Shown here one piece after another: positions 13,001-25,358 of a stretch of 64,000 nucleotides of DNA (its first letter is position 1; each line of letters starts with the position of its first letter). Origin of the DNA: Bombardia bombarda (Eukaryota > Ascomycota > Sordariomycetes > Sordariales > Lasiosphaeriaceae). The stretch lies in assembly GCA_030512295.1 (NCBI GenBank), contig JAULSR010000002.1, positions 7,378,001 to 7,442,000 on the forward strand, written 5' to 3'. The notes under the pieces are model-generated. The model saw only the letters and a program-made list of their open reading frames with translations. It did no database searches and was not told the DNA's origin. A program made the translations under genes and the position numbers.

Positions 13001-15591
13001 CGAATACTTCAGTGAAAGATAGCAACTGACAACGGCAACCGCCAACTGTTCCTTTGCGGGTGGTCGGACCAGGGGCCTCGTTGTCTTGGTTCTTCGCGGC
13101 TGCTGACAGAGAGCGGTGAGATTGGTCTTTTGGGGTCGATGATGCACATCTTGCAGAATTTGCCAGTACACATTGCATTACAGCTCTACGATACAGACTG
13201 TTCAGTGAGCAAGTACTGTCATTAAACTAGTGACGGAGGCTAACGCCTGAAGCACTTGGCTGATCGTAGTCATGATCAGCCACAACAGCGACAGGCAAGC
13301 CTAGTTAATGATTTAGTGCACTGCAACACAGCCTATCTCTAGACTAGGAGTTCATGTTTCTCACACTTGAGCGCGACTAGGCACCAAGCTTGCTCTACCC
13401 CGGATCCTATGGGAAGTTGCTCGGAGCAGATAACTCGGCTAGTGATGCACAGTGATGCGGATATACCGATTAACTGGCCAAAAGAGCCTGAATGATCGGA
13501 AACTACGGTGTCGACTGGCCTCGAGATCTCTCAATTCTAATTTCAAGTCTCGGATGCTAGACCGTCAAGACAGATAATACGAGGCGACAAATACTACTGC
13601 ATCAAGTCGTTTGGCACATTACAATATATAAAGCCGCGCCGATCACGATAGTTGATCCCAGACGAAGCATGTATTCACCACATGGGATAAGAACGATGCA
13701 GTTGGGCGCGTCAGTTTCATCGTCAAGTCCAACACTGACAAGGGAATGGAAAGCGTCAAGTGCAACCATGTATTAATTGGGGTAATATTAATCCACAGTC
13801 ATGTGTTACAATACAGGTACCTAGTAACTCATATGTCACCTTTATCCACCATCTCGACGTCGATGGCAACCTCAGATCGTCCTCGTCCCAATCTTGACAT
13901 ATCTATCGAAACAGATATCCACGTGTACATACGGCCCATAACATACAATGAGGCTGAGGACACCACCGCAGTACGGATACGCTCACTTCTCTGCCGGTGT
14001 CTATGATCCGGTTGGATGATGAGGGCCTGTCAGACCAGACACCAGGCATCAATGGAAGCCTGATCATTCGTCAATGCCATTGTCTTGAACGGGATCTTCC
14101 TCCCGCGTCGTCTCGTCCCGCCATCGCTTATCTCTTGCTTCTTGCTTTTTGCTTTTCCCGGTCTCCTTGACGAGGAGGGCGGCCAATCAACCAGTGTGTC
14201 GCCTATCGGTCTGCTCGGCTCTCCTGCTGTGCGCAAGTGCCTGTTATAGAATATTATGCGCCTCATCTCTACCCTCACCGTAGCCATCTTTCATTTTCTA
14301 TAAATACATACACAGTTTGTTGCTGACGACGCCGGTGTAGATAAAGTCGGAACTAGAAAGGCAACATCAAGGGGCGCCTGAGCGTAGCCACCACCACACA
14401 CCAGTCGACAAAAATAAGAGGTAATTAGCGTAAACTATTCCACTGGACACTATCCGCGGTTCTAGATGCAGCTACACTATCTGAGCTGAGACATACATAA
14501 GCACGCCTCAGGCTGGTCTAGTGTCGCGGGGTTAGCGTGCCTACCGTGTGCTTCCTTCGCCGTCGACGAGCCCTGAGCGGCGTTTTCCTTGCTTTTGTCC
14601 CGTCTAGCCTACGATGTATACCTGATCTCGCCAGGTACATACCTACCTAGGTGCCGATGGTAAGCAGAGGGAGACAAGTATCCGTACGGAGCACCAGCTG
14701 GAGTACTGGCCGTGCGAACAAGCCTCACCGAGAACAGTCCAAGCCTCTCTCAGTCGCTCACCGGGCCGTACATTGTACAGTGGAAAGTCGGACGCTTCAG
14801 CCGATCATGGGTCCAGAAGCGGTGCTCTATCCGTGCCGGTTCAAGTTGTGCGAAGGCTACAAACCGACTCGGTTGCTCGTCAGTGACCGCTCTTTACGGA
14901 TACTGTGCTTGGGTACCTAGGGTTGTTAGTCCGATTGCTGCATGCGATAATGCACATACACTGCTACCAGACTACCCACCTGGACGTAGCGTGTGTGCGG
15001 TTTACGAACATTCAGCGTGGAAGCAACAATGATTCGTGTTCAGATCTGGAGAGCACCTGTATGGGTAGAAGTACGCCACTAGCTGCGTCTGTCAGTCGGC
15101 GGGGGAAAGCAGCCCTACGGACGGCATCTATCCACATGGGATACAGCTCGTACCCGGGCACCAATCAAGCGCATCCTGAGTGGTACGGGTTGAGAGAGAC
15201 CGTCAAGGCCAATGCGATGCAATGTACCCCTTTATCGGTCACTTGATCATGTCGTTGCTGCGTTATCTTGACCGCCGACCGTCGGCAGCGCAGGTGGTGC
15301 AGGTGGTGCAGAGAGGCATATGCAATTGAAGGTCTCGAGAGATTTACCTTACTGGTCGCATACCACTTTCTGCCGCGCTCCGGCTGTGCTTCCGGATGCA
15401 ACCCACAAGCGCTGTGCATTTCTCAACTTCAAGCGCCTATAGCCCACCCACAGCCCGCCCACAGTCCTTCCTCTCCCGCGTGAGGCACGGAAGGTCGGAA
15501 ACAAAGGGGATTCGTGTGTGGGAGAAACAAAACTACTCCTCCCGCCGGCGTCGCTACACGCCCTACGCCCCCACTCTTTTCGACCTCGTGG

Positions 15592-15596
<5 letters not shown>

Positions 15597-15658
<62 letters not shown>
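15597..15658. repeat. (ACAG)n microsatellite, about 15 copies
   Basis: Perfect tetranucleotide array of about 62 bp. All six frames read through it as DRQT/CLSV repeats, which explains several long but spurious open frames here. A second array of the same unit lies at 18.2 kb. Confidence 0.95.
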
Positions 15659-15659
<1 letters not shown>

Positions 15660-16433
15660 CACTACTGAAAAGTACCGAGTTTTGTCAGCCGCCTGTTTAG
15701 ACCAGTTCCGCAAGCCTGTGTTTTCTTGGCTGGCCCAATCGCGTCCACGATATTGCGCCAAATGCCGAACAATTTGTTTCGTCAATGAATGGAGATAGTG
15801 TGTAAGATTCCTTCTCAACCTGCAGGTTATGCACCATGCACCCGGGATCCGACACAGCCTTCACTCTTTCGAGGCCGAATGATGGCCCTGAGGTTCTGAA
15901 GCTATGGTCGAGACAGGACTAGCTCCATCTTGTTCACCGACTGGACGGGGCTAAGGGTTGCTTGGAGTTTTGACCGCCATGGAGGGGTACTCAACCAACT
16001 GGATCCTCCCAGCGCCGTCGTCGTCGTCGTCGTCGGTCGGTCGTCAAGAGAAGCCCCTGAACGACACGGAACAAGCCAGGGTTCTCCAGAATCTTCCAGC
16101 CATCACCGCTGCTACTGCAACAGTTGTTGCGTGTTTTGGTATTCTGGGGAAGAAAGAGCACCTTCCAACTTCGTACTCGATAAGGGGATGCTGCCTACAA
16201 CTTACTGTCTCCCTGGATTGTACTGAACCCAGTTCCAGTCCGGCGGGACGGTCCATCCTCTGTGTTACTCTCTGGGTGTATGATGTTGTACGACATACAA
16301 GAATATGAGAGAGAGGAGAGAAAAGCAGTGTGCGGGTGTGTGCTGCCAAGCCCGTTTGCCGCGTGGCATTGACTGGCTGCAGTTGACATGAAGCTGAAGC
16401 CGAGCTTCCACCTGGCCAGCCAGGCACCGCGGC

Positions 16434-16488
16434 ACAGCAGAGCACAGCAGAGCACAGCAGAGCACAGCAGAGCACAGCAGAGCACAGC
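16434..16488. repeat. AGCACAGCAG decamer tandem array
   Basis: About five near-perfect copies of a 10-bp unit, itself two diverged pentamers (AGCAC, AGCAG). It is related in reverse complement to the pentamer array near 1.8 kb. Confidence 0.9.
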
Positions 16489-17379
16489 AAAATAAGCAAT
16501 TACTGCCGTTAACGCCCGATGTTATTTTACCGCGTATGTACAACTGCCATATTTCGGAAGTTTCGATTGATGCTAGATGTTTGAAGCTGATACTCCCACC
16601 GAACTTCTTAATTCGTTCGCACTCTGTTCGTAGAGTTCCCTCCAACAACAGTCGTCCTGCAGCTATTCTATATAATGCCAACATATACATACATGGACAA
16701 GGTTTCTTGTCATCGTTACCGGGTCTCAGCCCTGTTTCTTTCGTCGGCCCAATTACCTGTGGATCCAACCTGGGGGACTGCGGACGAAGCATGTATTCAG
16801 TACTACTGTGTAGGTTGTAGTGCTTGCTGATACAGAGCATAACCGATTGCAGAACAACTTACATACACAGTACCCGAATGTACCTTGCATACGGCCCCTT
16901 TAAAACATATCTGTCTTCCTCTCGCATTAGCTTTGTCAGCTTCTATATTGATCGGCATTCGGGGTATCGGAAAGACACGGGGTTGGTTGAAAACCTCATC
17001 AACGAGGTCGCACTTCATCAAGCACTTTGATGATGGGTGCGACAACCCCGAAGGTACTACACTTCCACGTACTCGTACATACCTTTTTCAACTTTAACGT
17101 GCATTCAACCTCCTTTCTTACCACCTTCCTTTTCAGGTCTCCACAAGAAACACCACAAAAACCCAGCCTTGCTCCCTCTGGTATTATTCCATACGAATAC
17201 GGGTATCCGTGCCCATGGGGCCGGAGCACACACAAAACACCCATTGCGACCCAGGGCCAGTGGCTCCAGGTATCAAATCCACGAGACGGCCGGGTTTCAT
17301 TGAAGGATGCTGCTATTTACCTACTGCTATGCCCCGGCTAGTACAACATGCCATCCGGCCCGATCAGAGGCAGACAGGT

Positions 17380-17408
17380 AGGCAGGCAGGCAGGCAGGCA
17401 GGCAGGCA
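17380..17408. repeat. (GGCA)n microsatellite
   Basis: About seven copies of GGCA, preceded by a diverged GGCAGACAGGTA lead-in. A tetranucleotide repeat in non-coding DNA. Confidence 0.9.
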
Positions 17409-17896
17409 TGGGTGTGTGGCCCTCGGTCGCTTTGCCCGAGAAGAAGCGAAACGACACACACCCCATAACAGTAATACCAACAGCGTGGGTAGCAATCACC
17501 TAGTTCAGTAAACCATGTCTATTACCCCGCGCAAAATGCTAGCCAGCCCTGTCTCCTTTGAGCCGGAACATACGATTTTGTTTGATACAATCTTGGAGCG
17601 TCAATCTGCGCCTGTCTCTGCCAATATCTTAACGATCACAACTAATGTCTAGCTGTCTTTGGCAGGTATGTTGGTTTCACTGCCCAGGCTAGGGGCAAGG
17701 GTCCGCAACTTTCGTTTACAAGACAGGAGGACACTGGACATTTGGCGTATTCGCGTATAGTAATCGCGTGTAACTTGAGGTCATTAGACATCATGAAGTA
17801 TCACAGCACACCCACACACCTAGGTGACGTGATGGGAACATTCGTAAGGCGTGGGTTGGAAACGGCAAACACATGGAAGCATCCGAACGCCACCAA

Positions 17897-17897
<1 letters not shown>

Positions 17898-17932
<35 letters not shown>
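17898..17932. repeat. (CA)n microsatellite
   Basis: About 17 copies of CA, ending in a GCACAC variant. Confidence 0.95.
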
Positions 17933-17938
<6 letters not shown>

Positions 17939-18176
17939 TCCGTCGGGAATCTTGCTTCTTTTGTCCAAGCATTTGCCGAAATGTCGAAAAGGCGTTTTAG
18001 ATATGTGTATATCTGCGTCTGTAAGGAGAGGGGGTGGACGCAACGCAGCCAGCAAGCAAGCAACGATAATTCGGACAGAACCACCGACCGGTCGGTTTCA
18101 ATCTGATTTGCTGCTCAGCTGCGTCCTCGTGTTGCATTGCGAGGAAGACATGGATCTGGAGGACCAAGGACTGGAA

Positions 18177-18219
<43 letters not shown>

Positions 18220-18240
18220 GGCAGACAGACAGACAGGCAG
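18177..18240. repeat. (ACAG)n microsatellite, second array
   Basis: About 15 copies of ACAG with two GCAG variants near the 3' end, followed by a purine-rich GAGA tract to about 18300. Same unit and similar length as the array at 15.6 kb; the flanks are not obviously related. Confidence 0.95.
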
Positions 18241-19724
18241 GGCAGGGCAAAAGAGAGAAGGAGAGACAGAGAGACAATGGAAAGAGAGCAAGGGCAGGCA
18301 CGTAAGGACCCCCCGACTTTACCTACCTTGCATAATCGGATCAGATAATCCGAGGAAGGTTCATTCGTTCCTCTTTGAAAGAAAGAATTATTGCCTGCCT
18401 ATACGTACGCATACACACATGTCCCGTGCATACGCACGCTGCTTGCGAAGAAAACGGGGGTAGACAGATGATAAGCGCGGCGGCTCTGCTGGCTATGTAT
18501 GTAGTATGTACATTGTACATACAGGAGAGTGCAGGTAGTGTAGGATCAGTGGCGTGTTCTTGGCACTGAAGTTGTCTTCCCCGGGCCGAGCCGGAGAGAA
18601 AGGAAACCGGTGACGGCTTACTGCCTTGTTGGGAGGACACACTTTCATGATATACCACTAGTGTGCGTGCATGGAGTACCATCACCAACGTCCATGTTGC
18701 CAATTCTGCAAGGTTACATACTGATGTACCTAAGACGGTGTTACAGACCAATGTGTTTACAACGTAACCCTAGTCCAAACGGCCAGTTGAAGACCGTTCG
18801 TATTAATATCACCAATAAAACGAATGCGCAACACTGTATATGCGACCACGAGGGTATGTAGCTGGGATGTTTCTATCGTGAGGGTTTTTGATATTCCGAG
18901 CAAAAGATCGACAATCACTTAGTAAGCATTGAGAGTCCAGACCTGCCTAGGGCTGGACATCTGCTTTGCCATCTCCATATTATCGGCAACATAACTGTAA
19001 TACTGCTCCCTACACTAGGCAGTAACCGTAAACAAGACGGGGGTGTAGTGAGAATATTAAAATTGATTAACAGCTTTACCTACACTGCAACTCAACTAAG
19101 AGTCGACCTCAGGTCGGATTAAAGAACGCCGAAATTTAAGAAAGAGAGGTGTTGTGTGTGACTAAAAGGTGCCTTGTGTGTAATGACATCTAGCCTAAGA
19201 AACTTCAGAGCTTATCTCTGTTCTTTTTTTCATGCTGTTTATTGCCGTCATGCTGGTTCCATTATCTCATCATGGAAAGACCATCGGCACCCTAGTTATA
19301 GCATAATCGGTTTGAAACTGCGCATTTTGGCTGGGTAACATCCTGCCTTTATAGGAAAGTTTCAGTGGGAATAGCCCTTGAACAACATGTTTTATCAATC
19401 TTGTGTTTGGCATTTCAAACAGATTTGTTGCCCCAAAAGTCTCGCCTGTCTCAATCTTTTTATTTTTTTCATTTGGACTTCGAAGTATGTTCACTAGGAT
19501 TCCAGAGGTAACCTTTTTAGATTCAGCGTATGTACAATAATATGAACCGCTAGTCTAAATAGATATACATAAATTGTTTGTAACACGGTCAACGATGAAG
19601 GTAAGTTGAGGTTGTTTGTCACCTAAACCAAACTAGGATACTTAGCCACAGTCATGGTATCGTATGGTCGCTTTCAATACCACGACAAGACCGGAAAATG
19701 ACGCAGCTAAGAGAACTACCATGT

Positions 19725-20685
19725 CTAGCAAGAATGGGGGCCTGGCTGGGCGGTCCAGTTACCGACTTGGTACATGCCATCGGGATCGCCAAGGCACTCG
19801 GCTGCAACCGCAAACATTAAAGATTAGCATTATTGTCATTATCACGAACATGACCATCCAGTCCCCTCCCCCTAAAACGAAACAAGAATAAAAAGAAGAA
19901 AAGACTCACCAACAGTAACCAGCTTGAGGTTATTCTTCTGTGCCCAGCTAATCAGCCACGGCGTGAGTGTGTTGACCGTACCGGGATACACCTCGTGCAT
20001 GAGGGGAATGTGACCATTGCCACTGGCGCCGGCCGAGCTGAACTGCTGCTCGCTCTGGGCTGGCGACCGGTTGTTCCAGTCGCCCGTGTCAATGTCATCG
20101 GTGATGACCTTGTACCCGAGCGTCTTCATGTTCGACAGGAACTGACCGCCCGTGTCGAGATAAGGGGGACGCATGTAGGCCGGCTTGACTCCCACTAGGT
20201 TGATGACGGCCTGCTCAACCTTGTTCATCTCTGTCTTGATGTTGGCTGCCGACATACCACCCATGCGAGAGTGAGTCCTGCAATTTTCAGGTCAGTCAGC
20301 ATAGTTCTCTTCTTTTGTGCTCAAGTCGCGCTGAGTGCTGAAGGGAAAGGCGGGCGTATATTTACCAAGTGTGCGACGCAATCTGATGTCCCGACTTGAA
20401 CGCCTTCTCGACGGCCTTGCTTTGCTTGTAGATGCAGCCATAGAGCGTACCCGTCCAAAAGAAGGTGCCCTTGGCACCAGCCTTGTCGAGGATATCAATA
20501 AGCGTCTCTGTGTACTGATAAGGGCCATCATCGTACGCCAGGGCGAGCATGCCCGGGCTGGCGCATTTGGAGATGACAACGCCCGGGTTTGGCGCCCGCT
20601 TGAGGTACTCGATTGGGCTCTCGGACGGGAAGGCCGCCGCGCCGGCAGCCAGGAGCGCCACCAGGATGGTCTCAGAGAGCATCAT
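19725..20685 (-). CDS. CE4 polysaccharide (chitin-type) deacetylase, secreted
   Basis: Three exons (20366-20685, 19910-20277, 19725-19801) with GT-AG introns of 88 and 108 nt; total 765 nt, 254 residues. An N-terminal hydrophobic stretch (residues 5-18) looks like a signal peptide. All five CE4 (NodB) motifs are present: motif 1 AYDDGP (D52, D53), motif 2 HTWTH (H105, H109), motif 3 MRPPYLDTGG (R143), motif 4 DIDTGDW (D170, W174) and motif 5 LMHEV (H201), so the enzyme should be active. CE4 enzymes remove N-acetyl or O-acetyl groups from chitin, peptidoglycan or xylan; chitin or chito-oligosaccharide is the likeliest substrate (inference). There is no chitin-binding module. The last exon encodes ECLGDPDGMYQVGNW and a Cys at the very C-terminus, a common ending in fungal members. 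It lies downstream of a dead MFS gene on the same strand. Confidence 0.92.
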
Positions 20686-21601
20686 GATGAAGTTTTACAC
20701 GTCTGATTGACTGACGACTGCTGCAGAGTCGGCAGAGAGTGGACGAGATAACTAATTCAGAGGTCGACCAGAGAAATAACACGAGAGAACAGCGCCCGGG
20801 TAATATATACATCAAGTATTTGCGCACTAGCGCTATACAGAGAGGTATCAACCGGGCGGCCAGCAGCTCACCTCAACTGACTCTTTCCCGTCCCGGGCTT
20901 GTGTTGTACACGCGTGATAGCGGCGAAGAGACTTTATGGCATGCAATGTAACGCCCCGCAAACCCAAGATCGGGATGCGGAGGACGGGTCAAGTCCTGTG
21001 CCATATGAGCAGCACCCAAGATGCAATCTGGGATACACAACGCCAAGATGGGTGAGGGTACCGGTCACGGGTTTGTTGTGCGCTATATCCCCCCGGTTGT
21101 TGATGGCTAAATGATATCGGAGGCTGAGCAGCTGCTGGCTGGCCGGAGCTGGTACGTGGTACGTCAGATTAAATTGCGGTATGGAAAGCGGACAGCCAGA
21201 TAGCTGTTTTAGCCGTCTTGGCTCATGGCCCTTTCGCATGGATGGAAGATGCAAATCAATGGTGGCGAGTGACGGGGAGAAATGAGTCGTTATTAACTGT
21301 TTCGTTGAGCTATGTTCCTGATAAGCCTGGCATCAATGGAACCTGGTTTTAATGTCCCTAGAATCAACTTCCTCCATTAGGCAAGCCGTTCGTACCTCGC
21401 AAGAAAAGCAAAAAGCTTGCCGAGCTATGTGTAAATGAGTTGAATCAAGTTATTAGCTGCAACATATTCCCTGAAAAATAGAATTAGTACATGGCACTAT
21501 GTGTGGGTATATGCGAAACTGGTATTTCAGTCAAATGATAACCTCCCCCCTAGAGAAAGATAGCAGGTAATGCCAAATAATACGCAAAAGGAAAATGATC
21601 G
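20686..21601. other. Intergenic upstream of the CE4 gene
   Basis: Non-coding. It presumably contains the CE4 promoter next to 20.7 kb and the 3' flank of the MFS pseudogene. I see no repeat or RNA gene. Confidence 0.4.
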
Positions 21602-23276
21602 CTAAAGAAAGATAGAACACACAAAGACCTTAGTGATCGCCTCGTTATACGCGTCCAGTACCAGCGCCAGAACGCCTGGGTCAATGTTTTGGCTTACGAC
21701 GCTTCTCAAATTCCGGACACCGCCACCAAGGAGCAGCCCTATTTACCCCGATGTCAAACCAGCATGAGTCCCTTGGGCTCTCCGTTGAAAACGGCGCCGG
21801 CAATGACCTGGAGGATGGTTGTACCGAGGTATTGGAGAAGCATGACGAGGGCCATGCCGACAGGAACGAGCTGTGGGGTGTCCTTCAGCTCGAGCTGCAC
21901 CGTCAGTGACGACATCTGCATACCGAAACCGGCACCGAAGCCTTGGATGATCTGAAAGCCAATCCAGTGGCTGGATGGGGCCGAGAAGGCGGTGAACTGG
22001 GTGTAGAGGGCGGTAAAGATGACAGTGCGACGCGTTACTATGCTTCCGGGAATCATGGCGCTGTCCCCTATGTGGTATTCCTAAGCGGTAAATATCAGCA
22101 GAATGACAGCCGAGCCCACAAGTAAACCGATGATGGTGGCCGAGTTCCAGTCGTTGTGGTTCTGCCCTTTCTACTGTAGAGCGAGTAGCAGCATGAGGAT
22201 CCCGGGGACGAAGATGACGCATCCGATGAGGTCGAGGTTCTTTATGCGTGAAATGATGGTAGTTTTGCCATCGTGCGATCGGGGAGGCTTGAAGAAAAAG
22301 AAGATCACGGCAAGAGTGATGGCTACAAAGGGGAGGTTGATCTTATTGATGTTGAAGATCGGTTATTTGCCATGTAGAATAAGGGTAGACAACGTAGGCT
22401 GTTGCCAAAATTGTAGCGAATTTCATGAAAGTTGTGATGTTTGGATGCGATACGAAAAGAAAAGAAGCAAAATATAGGAACAAACATTAGTAGAAGGAAC
22501 GATGAAGCACATACCAGAAACACCACCGCCACATCAGTCGAGCCGTAAAGCTAGTATAGGAATGCATCAGCCTAGAACACAAAGTTGATAGGAGGAAATA
22601 ATGTCCTACGCTCCACCCAGAATAGAGGCAAGGATCAAGCCCAGAGCAAAGCAAGCAGCTCCCATGCCCGCAAATAGGGGCTTCTTGGTGATAGGAGAGA
22701 TGACAACGAGAATGGTGAAGCCGTTGCTCGCGACACCGGCAGCGCCAAATCCCGAGATGGCGCGGCCGGCGATGAGGGTGTTGCCTGAGGGGGTACAGCC
22801 GCACACAGTACTACCGACCAGAAAGATGGCCAAAAACGCGAGGTAGACTAAGTCTAATGGAAAGACGGCCGCCATCTTGCCGGCGAGCGGGAGGATGGCG
22901 CAAGTCGCGAATCTGTGATGTGTCGCCAAACTCGGACGTGATGGATGGGAGGGCCTGAGTAAGCGCGGTCAGTCATTGGTTTCAATTCCTGAGACTGGAA
23001 AGACGCAGTACCGTTCCGATGATGGAGATATCGAGGGACATCATCAATGCGCCGAAGCAGACGCCTACAACGACAGTATAGTTCGAAGCCATGGAGCGTG
23101 GTGTCGCTCTTCACTTGTGTCGCGTCCTCTTGAACAATTTTTGTAGTTGCACCCCCTCCTTCGGTTTGAGTATGGGGTTTGCTATCGCTGAGGCTGCGAG
23201 AAGACGAAGACGTGTTGGCAACGATCGCGTCGTTTGTTGCGACCGCGCCAGTGATAGGCTCTCTACCAGAAGCCAT
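21602..23276 (-). pseudogene. Decayed DHA14-type MFS drug transporter
   Basis: Pieces of one MFS protein can be read in order. They are: an N-terminal tail from 23276; helix 1 at about 23010-23092 (FGALMMSLDISIIGT); an intron; ALPSITSEFGD; then a region around 22610-22905 ending in LASILGGA; an intron; MWRWCFW; an intron; INLPFVAITLAV; and a C-terminal half at about 21754-22260. Lesions seen: a frameshift just before helix 1; loss of roughly ten residues plus a frameshift after FGDTSQ (about 22915); an in-frame TAG at 22171-22173 and another at 22081-22083, both where DHA14 members carry Trp; and another frameshift after GEPKGLMLV (about 21755), beyond which LVLDAYNEAITK can still be read. 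Intron boundaries remain recognisable, so decay is fairly recent. The TGG-to-TAG changes fit C-to-T mutation at CpA on the opposite strand, the RIP pattern. I could not count TpA/CpA bias. Confidence 0.82.
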
Positions 23277-25358
23277 GGATGTTTCGTGGAACCTTGGCGA
23301 ATGGCGAAAGCGAGCAGCCGCAGCGGCGCCAGTAAAGGCCAGAGATTTTCCAGCTGTGTGATTAAATTGGAAGGAGCCATCCATGGGCAAGCCTGGTGAT
23401 GCTTGGCGGTAAAATAAGGAAGGCACGTGTTTGCGAAGAGGGGTGGTAGTAATGGAAGGAGCCAACGCGGACCAACTGCATGAGAAAGGGCAAGTATGAC
23501 CAAATTTGCATTTCCCACGATTGCTTGCAATAGTGCCTGCTTATTCTCGGCATGAAGATGATGAACCTCGCTTGATTGTGTTTAAATCGGTGACAACTTT
23601 TTGGTTCAATAATTACAATATCTAAAGTACCTCAATGTTGGTAATTACCGTCCATTATCGCTCCTAGCTCAATACTATCATATGTTATGAATTAGTACTG
23701 AAGTAATGGATTCAAATGAAAGAGCGTAACAGATGGAGATCGCAAAATACGCAGCTTTTGAGTAACCCGAGACTCATTCAGACATTAGCAGTAATGCCCG
23801 TCTTTCGCGAACGGCGCTTCCTCCTCCCACCACAATTTTCTTTTCAAATCGGTCTCGGGCTTCTTTGACTCGTCAACCTCTAATCGGCATCATCGATCGT
23901 GCGCATCTGGTTGGGTAATAAGAGATGGTGACGGAAAAAGATTCAAAAACGCGTTGAAACGGCTGAAGTGTATCACCGCATGGATATCCAATCAAGGACG
24001 ACAGAAATGCCCTGTCCTTCATCATATGTAAAGAGAGGATGACTGGGCTGTTGCCTGAAGCAATGACCTGAAACTTGATGATCTATATGACGTTAAATTG
24101 ACGACCAGGCTCTCTAACTCCCTCAACACTTGACTAGGTAGTCAAGAGAGAGGCAGGATCGCATCCACCAACCCCAAACTGCCTGTCATCCACCACTATT
24201 TCACCAATCATCCCCAACCACGTTGACAGATAGACACACCGGTCGCGAAGAATTATCACCCCTCGAGACGAAGTGTTTCTATCGATGTCATCTCGGGAAT
24301 AACGGCAACCAGACTCGTGGACGCTGATGCTGAAGATAACTCGGAAAGATGATGGAGCGAACGAAATGCAAATGTGATGGTGTGGTCACGGACGGCGAGG
24401 CGAGGAGGAAAAATAAAAGCACTTGTACCTGTTTTGGCAACATTGTTAAGAGACAAGCCCCCCCGCCCCCCCCTCCCCCAGAAATTAAAGGTGGGAAATT
24501 TAGGTTCACTAACAGACTCTGGCCGAAGGTACTTCACTCTCCAAAGGCTCAGTGGAGGCAAGAACAAGGGAGTGGAAGGTGGTGGATCTTTTTGGATTCA
24601 TGATGCACAAGTATTTCCGTCAGGAATCCAAGACTCTTGTAAAACTACTTTGCTTTATCGATAGTCTATCAAGAGCGGTATAAATATGGAAACACTTGCT
24701 TGGATTTATTAATGGATGACAAATGTTAAATGATAAACCACTGAGCACGCGTCGAAGCGCGATGGCGCGTGTGCCAGAGATTATTTCATCATTCCCATGA
24801 TTCGCATTTGTAAGATTGGGTGCGAATTAAGCATTCGAACCCCTGTATTGTCGGACACTAAACAGCGCCGGCAGTCCGTGCTACTGGACACGGCTGGGTT
24901 TTGGAGTGCGTTTTGGGTCCTCCTATGGGTTGCATTCACGGCCCGTAGCGTGGACGCAGCTAGTCTATTCCATGGAGAGCGGCATATTTTTCATCCGCTC
25001 TAGTTTACCAAAAGCTCCTTTATGTTTCCGGGCACTCGGCCGTCGTTGACCATTTGAACCACACGCGTAAGGGGCTATCGACCGTTCGTCCAGTAGGGAA
25101 TGCGACATGAAGCTAGACAAAAGTAGCGCGTTGAGGGATGTTTCACTGTTTTTTTTTTCAGGGTCCTACTTAAGATGCACAAACATCCACCTGGACTCTT
25201 TATCCCACCTAGGCTCGATTTTTTCTTCGCATCACAACCTACAAACCCCGTCTAGACAACCAAGACAGCCTCTTTTGAGTACCCTTATATTCTCGCCTGC
25301 AACACCAAACTGCACGTCATCTGCCACTCATAATTGATACCCCATAATAATTTTCATA
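23277..25358. other. Intergenic between MFS relic and FAD oxidoreductase
   Basis: No gene recognised over about 2 kb. It includes AT-rich patches, a copy of a dispersed CCAGAAATTAAAGGTG...TTCACTAACAG motif near 24478-24517 and, near 24838-24900, a GTCGGACACTAAACAG...CAGTCCGTG...GGACAC stretch that might be a transposon end but is not convincing. Confidence 0.4.
24478..24517 (+). repeat. Dispersed CACTAACAG motif, copy 1
   Basis: About 40 bp (CCCCAGAAATTAAAGGTG... to TTCACTAACAG), closely matched by the copy at 29318-29356 and in part by an inverted copy near 32754-32785. A GGTACTT follows 10-15 bp downstream in the first two. Possibly the end of a degenerate transposable element; no open frame of an element was found next to it. 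Confidence 0.45.

Larger units (their letters stand above)
4642..19724. other. 15-kb gene-free stretch
   Basis: No open frame in this stretch shows a recognisable domain, exon chain or signal peptide. The longest (for example 5906-6466 minus, 186 codons) read like chance frames. Base composition looks mixed rather than AT-rich, so it does not resemble a heavily RIP-mutated transposon block. It carries several microsatellites (listed separately), a poly-G run at 4822-4836, and dispersed TAGGTACC/CCTAGGTA palindromes. Very diverged transposon remnants or non-coding RNA genes could be present without my being able to see them. Confidence 0.45.

Noticed and set aside
15349..15818. Long open frames in five frames over the ACAG array (CLSVCLSV, DRQTDRQT)
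   Set aside because: A tetranucleotide repeat without stops keeps all frames open; flanks are not protein-like.
15597..18240. Tandem repeats considered as CRISPR arrays
   Set aside because: Short direct repeats without unique spacers, in a fungal nuclear sequence.
17741..18305. 187-codon plus-strand frame spanning CA and ACAG repeats
   Set aside because: Coding potential comes only from the two microsatellites (THTHTH, TDRQTDRQ).
24838..24900. Possible pogo/Fot-type transposon inverted repeat (GTCGGACACTAAACAG...CAGTCCGTG...GGACAC)
   Set aside because: No partner copy, TA duplication or transposase frame nearby; similarity is only to my general impression of such ends.
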